Assembly (NCBI GenBank): GCA_034436355.1
Contig: DAOTVQ010000022.1
Coordinates: 29,205-93,204 of the forward strand
Direction of reading: 5' to 3'
Source: CP2-2F sp034436355
GTDB taxonomy: Bacteria > Chloroflexota > Anaerolineae > Aggregatilineales > UBA2796
Length of the DNA: 64,000 nt
Each line of letters begins with the position of its first letter. The stretch's first letter is position 1. The notes beneath the pieces are model-generated. The model saw only the letters and a program-made list of their open reading frames with translations. It made no database searches and had not been told where the DNA came from. Both the position numbers and the translations under genes were made by a program. This document shows, piece by piece, positions 16,564 to 23,521 of this stretch.

Positions 16564-16591
16564 ACTATACAGTATGCCATATTTTCTGCAA
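16564..16591 (-). promoter_or_regulatory. Promoter of the mpa-dop-pup-pafA operon
   Basis: On the minus strand TTGCAG (16591-16586), 16-base spacer, TATAGT (16569-16564). This puts the transcript start near 16557 and leaves a leader of about 135 bases before the mpa ATG. The region up to the divergent glycosyltransferase at 16693 holds no other gene. Confidence 0.55.
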
Positions 16592-16692
16592 ACTCAACAG
16601 GCTAAATGTACTATTTACATTTCTTATGGGCAAGGGCGATTCGCTTATGAGTCGGTTAGAAAATCATCGCGTTAAGGCATAGGCTAAGGCTG

Positions 16693-17574
16693 ATGCCAAC
16701 CCTCACACTCATCTACGTCACCTACAACAGTGCGGCAACCATCCGCGCCGCGCTCGATTCAGCCTTAGCGCTGCACCTACCGCCTAACCTTTCAAGCCGC
16801 GTGGTGGTGGTGGATAACGCCTCGCAAGATGGCACGCCTGCCCTGATTAAAGCCCATTATCCACAGGTGCGGCTTTTAGTGAACCCTAAGAATGTGGGCT
16901 TTGCCGCAGCCAATAATCTAGCGATGCAGCGCTTCCCATCGGATTATTTTGGATTGGTGAATGCTGATGTGCGCTTGGCAGCGGGCTGGGCAGCCGCTTT
17001 GTCCGCAGCCTTTGAGTCTGATCCGCAGTTGGGCGTGGCGGGCAGCAAGATTTTCTTTGGCGAGAGCGGCATCTTGCAGCACACGGGCGCGGGTGTGCGC
17101 CCGAACGGCTTGACCTACCACTTTGGGGCGGGCGAGCGCGACGCAGGGCAGCACGATCAGCCGCGTGCGGTGGAGTATGTGATGGGCGCGGCGTTCATGG
17201 TGCGCGGCAACCTTGCCGCCGCACTTGGCTATCTGCACACGGGCTATTTCATGTACTTTGAGGAAACCGAACTCTGCGCGCAAGCACGGCGCTTGGGCTA
17301 TGCAGTGCGCTATGTGCCGAACGCGGTTGCCTATCATGACGAGCGCCACAGCTTAAGCGGCAAGCCGTCGCTCAAGTACCTGTGGCGCTATCACCGTTCG
17401 CGCTATCGGTTCGCAGCGCGCAACCTTGATCCGCGCACCTTCTGCGCCGCAGAGCGCGCTTGGCTGCGCGACTCCGTCCGCGACGTGCGCTACCGTGCGC
17501 TGCTGAGCGCGGCGCGCCTTTCCCAAGTGCGGCTCTGGTTGCGCCACCGCTGGCTGCTGACGCTGCGCGCCTAG
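16693..17574 (+). CDS. Family-2 glycosyltransferase (rhamnosyltransferase-like)
   Basis: A 293-residue GT-A family-2 enzyme. It opens LTLIYVTYNSAATIRAALDS, with VVVVDNASQDGTPALI (nucleotide-binding Asp), NPKNVGFAAANNLAM, and the metal-binding LVNADVRLAAGW. YFMYFEETELCAQARRLGY near residue 185 carries the acidic catalytic region, and YHDERHSLSGKPSLKYLWRYH follows. This pattern is typical of WbbL-like rhamnosyl- and other O-antigen transferases. No membrane helix. It is transcribed away from the mpa operon and has AAGG upstream of its ATG. The sugar is unknown. It is not a close copy of the two-domain enzyme at the start of the window. Confidence 0.8.
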   Translation: MPTLTLIYVTYNSAATIRAALDSALALHLPPNLSSRVVVVDNASQDGTPALIKAHYPQVRLLVNPKNVGFAAANNLAMQRFPSDYFGLVNADVRLAAGWAAALSAAFESDPQLGVAGSKIFFGESGILQHTGAGVRPNGLTYHFGAGERDAGQHDQPRAVEYVMGAAFMVRGNLAAALGYLHTGYFMYFEETELCAQARRLGYAVRYVPNAVAYHDERHSLSGKPSLKYLWRYHRSRYRFAARNLDPRTFCAAERAWLRDSVRDVRYRALLSAARLSQVRLWLRHRWLLTLRA

Positions 17575-17580
17575 CCTTCC

Positions 17581-18252
17581 CTAAAACGCAAACAGGTTTT
17601 CGCGGTCTACTCTGCCGCTGCCTGCCTGCGTGATAATCTCAGCAATCTTGCCGCGTGCTTCGGGCTGAAGCAGCGCTTGCACCAACACTTCTGCCACGTC
17701 CTCACGGCTGATCATGCCAAAGGTGTTGATGTGGCGCGCAATGGCGATCTCAGCGCCGCCGGGTGCATTTGTCAAACCACCGGGACGCACAATGGTGAAC
17801 GGGATGCCGCTTTCCGCCACAGCCAGCTCGCCGCGGCGCTTCTGCCGCAGAATGCGCGCAAGGTGTGGCACAGCGTCGGGTGTTTCCGTGCCAAGCGAAG
17901 AACACATGGCAATCTGTTCTACTCCGCACTCAATGGCAGTTGCCACAATGTTCATGTAGGCGGTGGCTTCTACTGCCTCAATCTCGGCATCGGTATAGTG
18001 AACGCGCGAGCCGATGGCGCTGATAATGGCACGCACGCCGTGCATGGCGCGCCGCAGATCATTTACCTCTAGCACCGAGCCGATCAACGTCTCGACGCCG
18101 CTTAGCGTCAGTTCGGGTGTGGTTTGGAGGCGATCTTCAGCGCGCACCATAGCCCGAATGGCGATTGCCTTTTCATGCAGATGTTTCACAACGCGCCGTC
18201 CGGTTTCGCCGTTGGCGCCCAAAACAAGCACGGTTCCTGCAAAGTGGGTCAT
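17581..18252 (-). CDS. NAD(P)-binding atypical SDR (NmrA-like)
   Basis: A 223-residue Rossmann protein: VLVLGANGETGRRVVKHL is the glycine-rich dinucleotide site (GxxGxxG-type), followed by IRAMVRAEDRL, a basic stretch that favours NADP(H). The pattern continues with VIGSVLEVNDLRRAMHGVRAIISAIG and a central MCSSLGTETP where classical SDRs would have the catalytic serine; no YxxxK pair follows. It therefore belongs with the NmrA/HSCARG-type proteins that sense redox state or act as flavin or quinone reductases. FTIVRPGGLTNAPGG near residue 150 is the usual conserved segment. It is convergent with the preceding glycosyltransferase (6 bases apart). Substrate unknown. Confidence 0.75.
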   Translation of the reverse strand: MTHFAGTVLVLGANGETGRRVVKHLHEKAIAIRAMVRAEDRLQTTPELTLSGVETLIGSVLEVNDLRRAMHGVRAIISAIGSRVHYTDAEIEAVEATAYMNIVATAIECGVEQIAMCSSLGTETPDAVPHLARILRQKRRGELAVAESGIPFTIVRPGGLTNAPGGAEIAIARHINTFGMISREDVAEVLVQALLQPEARGKIAEIITQAGSGRVDRENLFAF

Positions 18253-18352
18253 TGCGAGTACCTTGTTCCTGATTGCTTCAAAAATCCGTCCCTGATCCTA
18301 GCAGGAAGGCTGCCAAATGCACAGATGATCCCACACGCCCGCCACTCCCATA

Positions 18353-18381
18353 TTGCGATTCGGGCAAAGACACGTTATGCT
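18353..18381 (+). promoter_or_regulatory. Promoter of lysW-lysX-lysY
   Basis: TTGCGA (18353-18358), 17-base spacer, TATGCT (18376-18381), about 48 bases before the lysW start codon. Confidence 0.6.
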
Positions 18382-18428
18382 TAGCGGGAAACACCTTGAA
18401 CGCACCACCTTGAGAGGGAATCTAGAGC

Positions 18429-18593
18429 ATGAATGCCACCTGCCCAGAGTGTGAAGCCACCCTGACGCTTGCCGACGTGCTGCGCGGCGAAATTATCACC
18501 TGCACCGAGTGCGGCGCAGAACTGGAAGTGATCGCCCTTGATCCGCTTCAGCTTGAGCCAGCGCCGATGGAACAAGAGGACTGGGGCGAATAA
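18429..18593 (+). CDS. lysW: Amino-group carrier protein LysW
   Basis: A 54-residue acidic carrier protein. In LysW-dependent lysine (or ornithine) synthesis the gamma-carboxyl of its C-terminal glutamate is linked to the amino group of aminoadipate or glutamate, protecting it through the later steps. The sequence shows an N-terminal zinc site, C5xxC8 (CPEC) and C25xxC28 (CTEC), an acidic body, and the invariant EDWGE C-terminus (residues 50-54) that is the attachment point. GAGAGGGA is placed correctly before the ATG. The stop is three bases before the GTG of lysX, so the two are coupled. It is short enough to be missed by automated calling. Confidence 0.92.
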   Translation: MNATCPECEATLTLADVLRGEIITCTECGAELEVIALDPLQLEPAPMEQEDWGE

Positions 18594-18596
18594 CCT

Positions 18597-19466
18597 GTGA
18601 GTGCATCGTTGCGCGTCGGCATGATTGCCTCTCGCATTCGTGTTGAAGAAAAACTGCTGCTGGCAGCCTTTGAAGGACGCGGCATTCAGCCAACGGTTAT
18701 CCTGGATGACGAATTGACCCTGAGCATTGGCGCACAGACCGCACCACTGCCTTATGACGTGATCTTGGAGCGTTCGGTCAGTGCTTCGCGTGGGCTCTAT
18801 ACGCTGCGCTTGTTGGAAATGGCGGGCAATCGCGTCGTTAACCGCTGGCAGACTGCTCATACTTGTGCGGATAAACTGCTCACCTCCATCGCCCTGAAAG
18901 AGGCAGGCGTGCCACAGCCTGAGATTGTGGTTGCCTTTGAATATGCTGCGGCATTGGCGGCAATTGAGCGCATGGGCTATCCTGTCGTGCTGAAGCCGTT
19001 GGTCGGTTCTTGGGGCAGGCTGTTGGCGCGTTTGAATGATCGGGCGGCGGCAGAGGCAGTCTTGGAGCATAAGGAAGTGCTAGGCGGCTATCAGCACGGC
19101 ACCTTCTATATTCAGCGCTTCATTGATAAGCCGAACCGTGACATTCGCGCCTTTGTGGTTGGCGACGAATGCATCTGCGCCATTTACCGCAACAGCAAAC
19201 ACTGGATCACCAACACGGCACTGGGCGGCATTGCAGAAAACTGCCCCGTGACGCCCGAACTGGGCGCGCTGGCAGTCCGTGCGGCGCAGGCGGTGGGCGG
19301 CGGCGTGCTGGCAGTGGATGTGTTAGAAGACCCTGAGCGCGGCTTGCTGGTGAACGAGATTAACCACACGATGGAATTTCGCAACAGCATCGAGCCGACG
19401 GGCGTGGATATTCCCGCCCGCGTGGTGGACTATGTGCTGAAGCACGCCACAGAGGTGCGCGCATGA
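18597..19466 (+). CDS. lysX: LysW--aminoadipate/glutamate ligase (LysX/ArgX)
   Basis: A 289-residue ATP-grasp (RimK-family) ligase that joins the amino group of 2-aminoadipate (LysX) or glutamate (ArgX) to the C-terminal glutamate of LysW. Visible: KLLTSIALKEAGVPQPEIVV, the ATP-grasp lysine in YPVVLKPLVGSWGRLLAR, TFYIQRFIDKPNRDIRAFVV, and the metal-binding end LLVNEINHTMEFRNSIEPTG with the conserved N-E-x-N. GTG start just after lysW. It overlaps lysY by 4 bases. I cannot tell from sequence alone whether it serves lysine, arginine or both; the rest of the pathway (lysZ, lysJ, lysK) is not in this window. Confidence 0.88.
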   Translation: MSASLRVGMIASRIRVEEKLLLAAFEGRGIQPTVILDDELTLSIGAQTAPLPYDVILERSVSASRGLYTLRLLEMAGNRVVNRWQTAHTCADKLLTSIALKEAGVPQPEIVVAFEYAAALAAIERMGYPVVLKPLVGSWGRLLARLNDRAAAEAVLEHKEVLGGYQHGTFYIQRFIDKPNRDIRAFVVGDECICAIYRNSKHWITNTALGGIAENCPVTPELGALAVRAAQAVGGGVLAVDVLEDPERGLLVNEINHTMEFRNSIEPTGVDIPARVVDYVLKHATEVRA

Positions 19467-20503
19467 GCGATAAAGTGCGCGTCTCAATTGTCGGTGCCTC
19501 TGGCTACACCGGCGGCGAGTTAATCCGCCTGCTCTTGGCACATCCATATGTTACGCTGCAACAGGTCACCTCTGAGTCGAACGCGGGCAAGCCCGTGCAT
19601 GCCGTGCATCCCAATCTGCGGAAGGCGACGGGCTTGCAATTTGTCTCGGCAACGGCGCTGCAAGCCTGCGATGTGCTGTTCCTTGCCCTGCCGCACGGCG
19701 AGGCGCAGCGGCGCATCGCCCATTTTGCCGCCCTAGCGCCCTACATCATAGACCTTTCAGCCGATTTCCGTCTGCGCGATCTGGCTGTCTATGAGCGCTA
19801 CTATGGTGAGCCACACGCCGCCCCTGATTGGGCAGAGAAGTTCGTCTACGGCTTGCCAGAGCTCAACCGTGAGGCATTGCGCGGCGCGAAGTATGCCAGC
19901 GGTGTGGGCTGCAACGCCACCGCTGCAATTTTGGCGCTGCTGCCATTGGCACGCGCCGGGCTAATTGATGCCAGCAAGCCCGTGACGGTTGACCTAAAGG
20001 TTGGCTCGTCAGAAGGCGGCGCCACTGCCTCGCAGTCCAGCCATCACCCCGAACGCAGCGGCGCCGTGCGTACTTTTGCGGCGGTTGGGCATCGGCACGA
20101 GGCAGAAGTTGCCCAAGCGCTTGGCTTGCGGAATATCTACCTCTCCATCAATTCGATTGAGATGGTGCGCGGCGTGCTGGCAACGGCGCAGGTCTTCAGC
20201 GTGGCAGGCGTAGACGATAAGCAGCTTTGGAAGGCGTATCGGGCAGCCTACAGCGCTGAGCCGTTCATCCGAATCGTGCATGACAAAAGCGGCGTGCATC
20301 GCCATCCTGAACCGAAGTGGCTGGCTGGCACAAACTTTGCCGACGTCGGTTGGGAGGCAGAACCAGAAAGCGGGCGCATTGTGGCGCTTGCCGCGCTGGA
20401 TAATTTGGGCAAGGGTGCCGCTGGCAGCGCGGTGCAGTGTATGAACATCATGCTGGGCTACGCCGAAGAAACTGCCCTCACCTTTTATGGGCTGCATCCG
20501 TAA
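19463..20503 (+). CDS. lysY: LysW-aminoadipyl/glutamyl phosphate reductase (LysY/ArgC)
   Basis: A 346-residue NADPH-dependent semialdehyde dehydrogenase of the ArgC family. The N-terminal Rossmann motif is VSIVGASGYTGGELIRLLL; VLFLALPHGEAQ and IIDLSADFRL are typical of ArgC/LysY. The catalytic cysteine lies in YASGVGCNATAAILAL at about residue 150, and the conserved histidine region is SHHPERSGAVRTFAAVGHRHEAEV. It reduces the LysW-bound acyl phosphate to the semialdehyde. The location straight after lysW-lysX (ATGA overlap) makes LysY the better name, though a conventional ArgC role cannot be excluded. Full length. Confidence 0.88.
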   Translation: MSDKVRVSIVGASGYTGGELIRLLLAHPYVTLQQVTSESNAGKPVHAVHPNLRKATGLQFVSATALQACDVLFLALPHGEAQRRIAHFAALAPYIIDLSADFRLRDLAVYERYYGEPHAAPDWAEKFVYGLPELNREALRGAKYASGVGCNATAAILALLPLARAGLIDASKPVTVDLKVGSSEGGATASQSSHHPERSGAVRTFAAVGHRHEAEVAQALGLRNIYLSINSIEMVRGVLATAQVFSVAGVDDKQLWKAYRAAYSAEPFIRIVHDKSGVHRHPEPKWLAGTNFADVGWEAEPESGRIVALAALDNLGKGAAGSAVQCMNIMLGYAEETALTFYGLHP

Positions 20504-20540
20504 ACGGGCGGCAATGCATGATTTTTGTGAGAGCTTTGTT

Positions 20541-20569
20541 TTGCCGTGCGGCACACTTCAAGCTACAAT
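20541..20569 (+). promoter_or_regulatory. Promoter of coaE
   Basis: TTGCCG (20541-20546), 17-base spacer, TACAAT (20564-20569); about 57 bases before the GTG start of coaE. Confidence 0.6.
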
Positions 20570-20625
20570 GCAGTGCATAGCGAGCGCTAACTGGCACAGC
20601 CAAAACACAGGTGGAGGGTTAAAGC

Positions 20626-21963
20626 GTGGGGCATTGGGCAAATAAATACGTGATTGGGCTAACCGGCAACATCGCCATGGGCAAAAGCGCCGTGCGGAAA
20701 ATTCTTGAGAATTTCGGCGCGTATACGATTGATGCGGACGGTCTGGCGCATCAAACCATGTCGCCCGGCGCACCCGCCTACCTGCCTGTGGTGGAAACGT
20801 TCGGGCGCTGGGTGTTAGACCGCGAAGGCAGGGTAGATCGCTCTAAGCTGGGCGCGGTGGTCTTTTCGCACCCAGAGGCGCTGGCGCGCCTAGAGGCGAT
20901 CACGCACCCGGTGGTTGGGCAGGGCATTGATACGCTGGTCAGCCGTGCTAGGCAACCGATCATCGTCATTGAGGCGATCAAGCTGCTGGAAGGCAGCCTC
21001 GCCGCACAAGTCGATACGATTTGGGTGGTGGATGCCACGCCCGAACTGCAATTGCAGCGCCTCGTCGAAAAGCGCGGCATGAGTCCGCTAGAGGCGCGCA
21101 AACGCATTGAAGGGCAAAACGCGCAGCGGGATAAACTCTCCCGCGCTAACGTGGTGATCACCAACAATGGCTCGCCACAGGATTTGTGGGCGCAAGTGGA
21201 GGCAGAGTGGCACAAACTGCTGAACGCGCTTAAATTAGCACGCAAGACCGATACGCAGCCCATGCGTCCCGTCACACCAGCGACGGCACCCACACCCACC
21301 GAAACAGCGCTGCCACCGCTGCGCCCCACCGCTGCACCCGAAGCGCCTAAACCGCGCACTGGCACGCTGCCCAACCTGCCACCTGTCCGTAAAACAGGTC
21401 CGCTGCCTTCCCTTGAGGATGTGACGCGCCCAAAGAGCGAACCAATCAAAACGCCGCCGCCACCACCACCGACTGCTGCCGTAGATATTCGGCGCGGAAT
21501 GCCGCGCAACGGTGAGCTGATTGCCCAAGTGCTAAACCAGATGTTGGGCAAACACCTCACTCGCATGGATGTGATGACCGCCTTTGGCGAAAAATCCTAC
21601 ATGCTGGCAGAGATGAACGGCAAGATTATGGGCGTGACGGGCTTTCAGGTGGAGAACCTGATCACCCGTGTGGATGAATTCCTCTTGTTGCCTGAAGCCC
21701 CGGTGGATGCCGTCGCCCGCGCTTTGATCCAAGCGGTGGAAGACGCCTCCAAAGAGCTTCAGAGTGAAGTCGGCTTCATCTACTTGCCGCTGAATGCGCC
21801 TGCCCAAATTGTTCAGGCGTTCACCAGCAGCGGCTATGAACGGATGGAAATTGACGCGATCAAGGTGCCGGCTTGGCGCGACGCCGCACAGGAATCACAG
21901 CCGCCCAACACGCAAATCATGGCGAAAAAGCTGCGCCCTGACCGTGTGTTGAAGCCGCTTTAA
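20626..21963 (+). CDS. coaE: Dephospho-CoA kinase fused to a C-terminal GNAT-like domain
   Basis: A 445-residue protein. Residues 8-200 are dephospho-CoA kinase, the last step of coenzyme A synthesis: P-loop GLTGNIAMGKSAV, then YTIDADGLAHQ, THPVVGQGI, and the lid RLVEKRGMSPLEARKRIEGQ. One difference from the family consensus (GGIGSGKS) is the P-loop NIAMGKS. A Pro/Thr-rich linker (about 215-290, ending TPPPPPPTAAVD) leads to a second folded domain of about 150 residues (MLAEMNGKIMGVTGF, GFIYLPLNAPAQIVQAF, SGYERMEIDAI) that looks like an acetyltransferase (GNAT) fold, by eye only. Normal CoaE is about 200 residues, so the second domain is extra. GTG start; alternatives within the first few codons exist. 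Confidence 0.8.
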   Translation: MGHWANKYVIGLTGNIAMGKSAVRKILENFGAYTIDADGLAHQTMSPGAPAYLPVVETFGRWVLDREGRVDRSKLGAVVFSHPEALARLEAITHPVVGQGIDTLVSRARQPIIVIEAIKLLEGSLAAQVDTIWVVDATPELQLQRLVEKRGMSPLEARKRIEGQNAQRDKLSRANVVITNNGSPQDLWAQVEAEWHKLLNALKLARKTDTQPMRPVTPATAPTPTETALPPLRPTAAPEAPKPRTGTLPNLPPVRKTGPLPSLEDVTRPKSEPIKTPPPPPPTAAVDIRRGMPRNGELIAQVLNQMLGKHLTRMDVMTAFGEKSYMLAEMNGKIMGVTGFQVENLITRVDEFLLLPEAPVDAVARALIQAVEDASKELQSEVGFIYLPLNAPAQIVQAFTSSGYERMEIDAIKVPAWRDAAQESQPPNTQIMAKKLRPDRVLKPL

Positions 21964-21989
21964 TGTTCATTGTGGATAGGTAAGTTTGC

Positions 21990-22244
21990 ATGGAACGCTT
22001 GAAACAATTGCCCGTGCTTGGTGCGCTGTTCACCTTTGCGAATGCGCGCCCACGCCTTGCCGCGTGGATCGTCCTCTCGCTCGGCATCGTGATCCTGCTG
22101 CTGGTCGAGGCGCGAGATGTCGGCTTGCTGCTGGGGCAGTGGCTGGCACTGATCGTCGCTTCAATCGCGGTGGCAGGGCTGTGCATCTGGATTGTGAGCT
22201 GGGAAGATAAAGACGAGGCAGCCGAAGAAGCCGCCGAGAAATAG
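21990..22244 (+). CDS. Small two-helix membrane protein
   Basis: An 84-residue protein with two predicted membrane helices: about residues 25-40 (AWIVLSLGIVILLLVE) and 47-70 (LLLGQWLALIVASIAVAGLC), and a short acidic cytoplasmic tail, WEDKDEAAEEAAEK. No family recognised. It follows coaE by 26 bases and may share its transcript. The last codons recur as a short near-copy at 22571-22595, after the next gene. Confidence 0.6.
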   Translation: MERLKQLPVLGALFTFANARPRLAAWIVLSLGIVILLLVEARDVGLLLGQWLALIVASIAVAGLCIWIVSWEDKDEAAEEAAEK

Positions 22245-22595
22245 TTTCAATACTCTCTACGGGTCGAAGTGATCCGCATAACACAGTACAATTATAAAGG
22301 GGCTGAAAGAACCAGACGGTAGCACACATACACCTCACACTGATAGAAAGGAAGCGAGCCATAGCGCGAGGGAATGACCATGCAAAAGCCACATAAAATT
22401 TCACAAAAAAAGGGAGCATCGCCTAAGTCAGCCAGTGAGAAGCCGAAACAGTACGTAAAAAGTGAAGACTATTATTGTCGGTGTGAGTGTTCTAGTTGTG
22501 AAAGCGGTTATCATTGCTGTAAAACAAATAATAAAGGTAAGGAATGCCGTTGGTTTACCTGTCCCTAAGTAAGGACGAGGCAGCCAAGAAATAAG
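22212..22595 (+). repeat. Short repeat flanking the Cys-rich gene
   Basis: GACGAGGCAGCC occurs at 22212-22223, inside the end of the small membrane gene, and again at 22574-22585. In the second copy the reading frame is K-D-E-A-A-K-K-stop, a shortened version of the K-D-E-A-A-E-E tail of the membrane protein. The 360 bases between carry the Cys-rich gene. It looks like an insertion into, or duplication of, the tail of the upstream gene. Confidence 0.5.
22380..22568 (+). CDS. Small cysteine-rich protein
   Basis: A 62-residue protein: a basic, Lys/Ser-rich N-terminal half and a C-terminal half with nine cysteines (YYCRCECSSC, then GYHCC, GKECRWFTCP). The spacing suggests a zinc- or Fe-S-binding knuckle or a disulfide-rich fold; there is no signal peptide, so metal binding inside the cell is more likely. 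Codon use is AT-rich compared with neighbours (AGT, TGT, AAA, GTA). I use the ATG at 22380, with GAGGGA six bases upstream; an ATG two codons earlier sits on that ribosome site. No known family recognised. Confidence 0.55.
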   Translation: MQKPHKISQKKGASPKSASEKPKQYVKSEDYYCRCECSSCESGYHCCKTNNKGKECRWFTCP

Positions 22596-22653
22596 GCAGC
22601 GGGCGAGGAGGAAGCTCGCCCATCGCCCGCACAGAGCGCAGCGGTGCGTAGGC

Positions 22654-22863
22654 TTACCAACGCACATCAAGGGTAAGGGTGCGGTCTGCGCTGCGCCCTT
22701 CCCGAACGTCTAATTTGGTGTTGGCGGGCAAAAGGCGTGCAGCAGCCCTTTGCTGAAGGCAGACGAATAGGGCGTGCGAACGGTGAAGCGAATATAGCGC
22801 CCATGCACCACACCCGCACTCACTTCGCCGTAATTGCCACCGCGTTGCGATACGCTGGCTGTC
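22654..22863 (-). pseudogene. Frameshifted gene remnant
   Basis: On the minus strand two frames join into one protein-like string. The first reads SVSQRGGNYGEVSAGVVHGR, then YIRFTVRTPYSSAFSKGLL. The second continues ARLLPANTKLDVREGRSADR, then TLTLDVRW and a stop at 22654. The switch falls near 22740-22755, where one frame stops soon after. No start or upstream domain is present, so it is a C-terminal relic. Family not recognised. Confidence 0.45.
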
Positions 22864-22960
22864 TAGGCTTTTAGGTTTGGTTTCGTGAAAAAGGCATGAA
22901 AAATGCCGAATAGCAGGGCTACTCGGCAGCATAAGGGCTTGTTTGGCGGGCTTGGGCAGG

Positions 22961-23257
22961 TTAATCGCCGCTGGTGGCTGCTGCTTTTTCGGCAGTTGGT
23001 GCGCTGTTTGCTTCAGTGCTGGCGGCGGTGCTGCCGTTGCCGTTCCCATTGGCAGGCTTGGGGCTGGCGCTGTTCGTCGAGCGCGTATCGGTGACGTAGA
23101 AGCCCGATCCTTTGAAAATAACGCCCGTGCCACGCCCAACCACGCGCTTCACTGTGCCATTGCAAACATGGCAGGTTGTGATTGGATCATCAGTGAACGC
23201 TTGATTGACCTCAAAGCGCGTTCCACAGTTTTTGCAGCGATACTCATAAAGTGGCAT
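22961..23257 (-). CDS. FmdB-family zinc-ribbon protein
   Basis: A 98-residue regulatory-type protein with the FmdB/putative regulatory zinc ribbon: MPLYEYRCKNCGTRFEVNQ and, 14 residues on, TTCHVCNGTVKRVVGRG, giving the CxxC...CxxC site in the first 40 residues. The motif FKGSGFYVTDTR follows as in most members. The rest is a disordered Ser/Ala/Asn/Gly-rich tail. The family is widespread and its molecular role is still unclear; it was named after a formamidase gene-cluster protein. It is a single gene, transcribed away from the methyltransferase. Confidence 0.85.
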   Translation of the reverse strand: MPLYEYRCKNCGTRFEVNQAFTDDPITTCHVCNGTVKRVVGRGTGVIFKGSGFYVTDTRSTNSASPKPANGNGNGSTAASTEANSAPTAEKAAATSGD

Positions 23258-23455
23258 CTCCGCACGTCCTCCCGCAATACATTGACCGTTTGTTGGTGTA
23301 CCTGATCGCTAATCATAACACACTTTGATAAAAAGTGCATAAGAAGTCTATCGCAGTTTAGGCTGATGAGGACTGGTAAAGTGGTGTGCAGGCGTCCCTG
23401 TGCCGTTCGAGACGCCCAGCCGTAGCAGGGGAGCATCTCAGTCACAGAACAAGTG

Positions 23456-23492
23456 TTGTGATCTGCACGCAAAAAAAGTACACTACCTGTAC
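23456..23492 (+). promoter_or_regulatory. Methyltransferase promoter with overlapping palindrome
   Basis: TTGTGA (23456-23461), 17-base spacer, TACACT (23479-23484). The -10 box lies within an inverted repeat GTACA-CTACC-TGTAC (23478-23492), which would suit a repressor site controlling the methyltransferase. The transcript would start near 23491, giving a leader of about 30 bases. Confidence 0.5.
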
Positions 23493-23521
23493 AGGAAGCG
23501 AGCAAACTGAAGGATACTGAA

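Noticed and set aside
22654..23139. A 161-residue minus-strand reading frame
   Set aside because: It mixes the antisense of the FmdB tail with only the last 25 residues of a frameshifted remnant; the protein-like part is better explained by two frames of one broken gene.
23360..23440. CTGATGAG-GAC...GTCC pattern resembling a hammerhead ribozyme core
   Set aside because: The required GAAA directly after stem II is missing (CGAGAC comes much later), and the third stem and cleavage site cannot be built.
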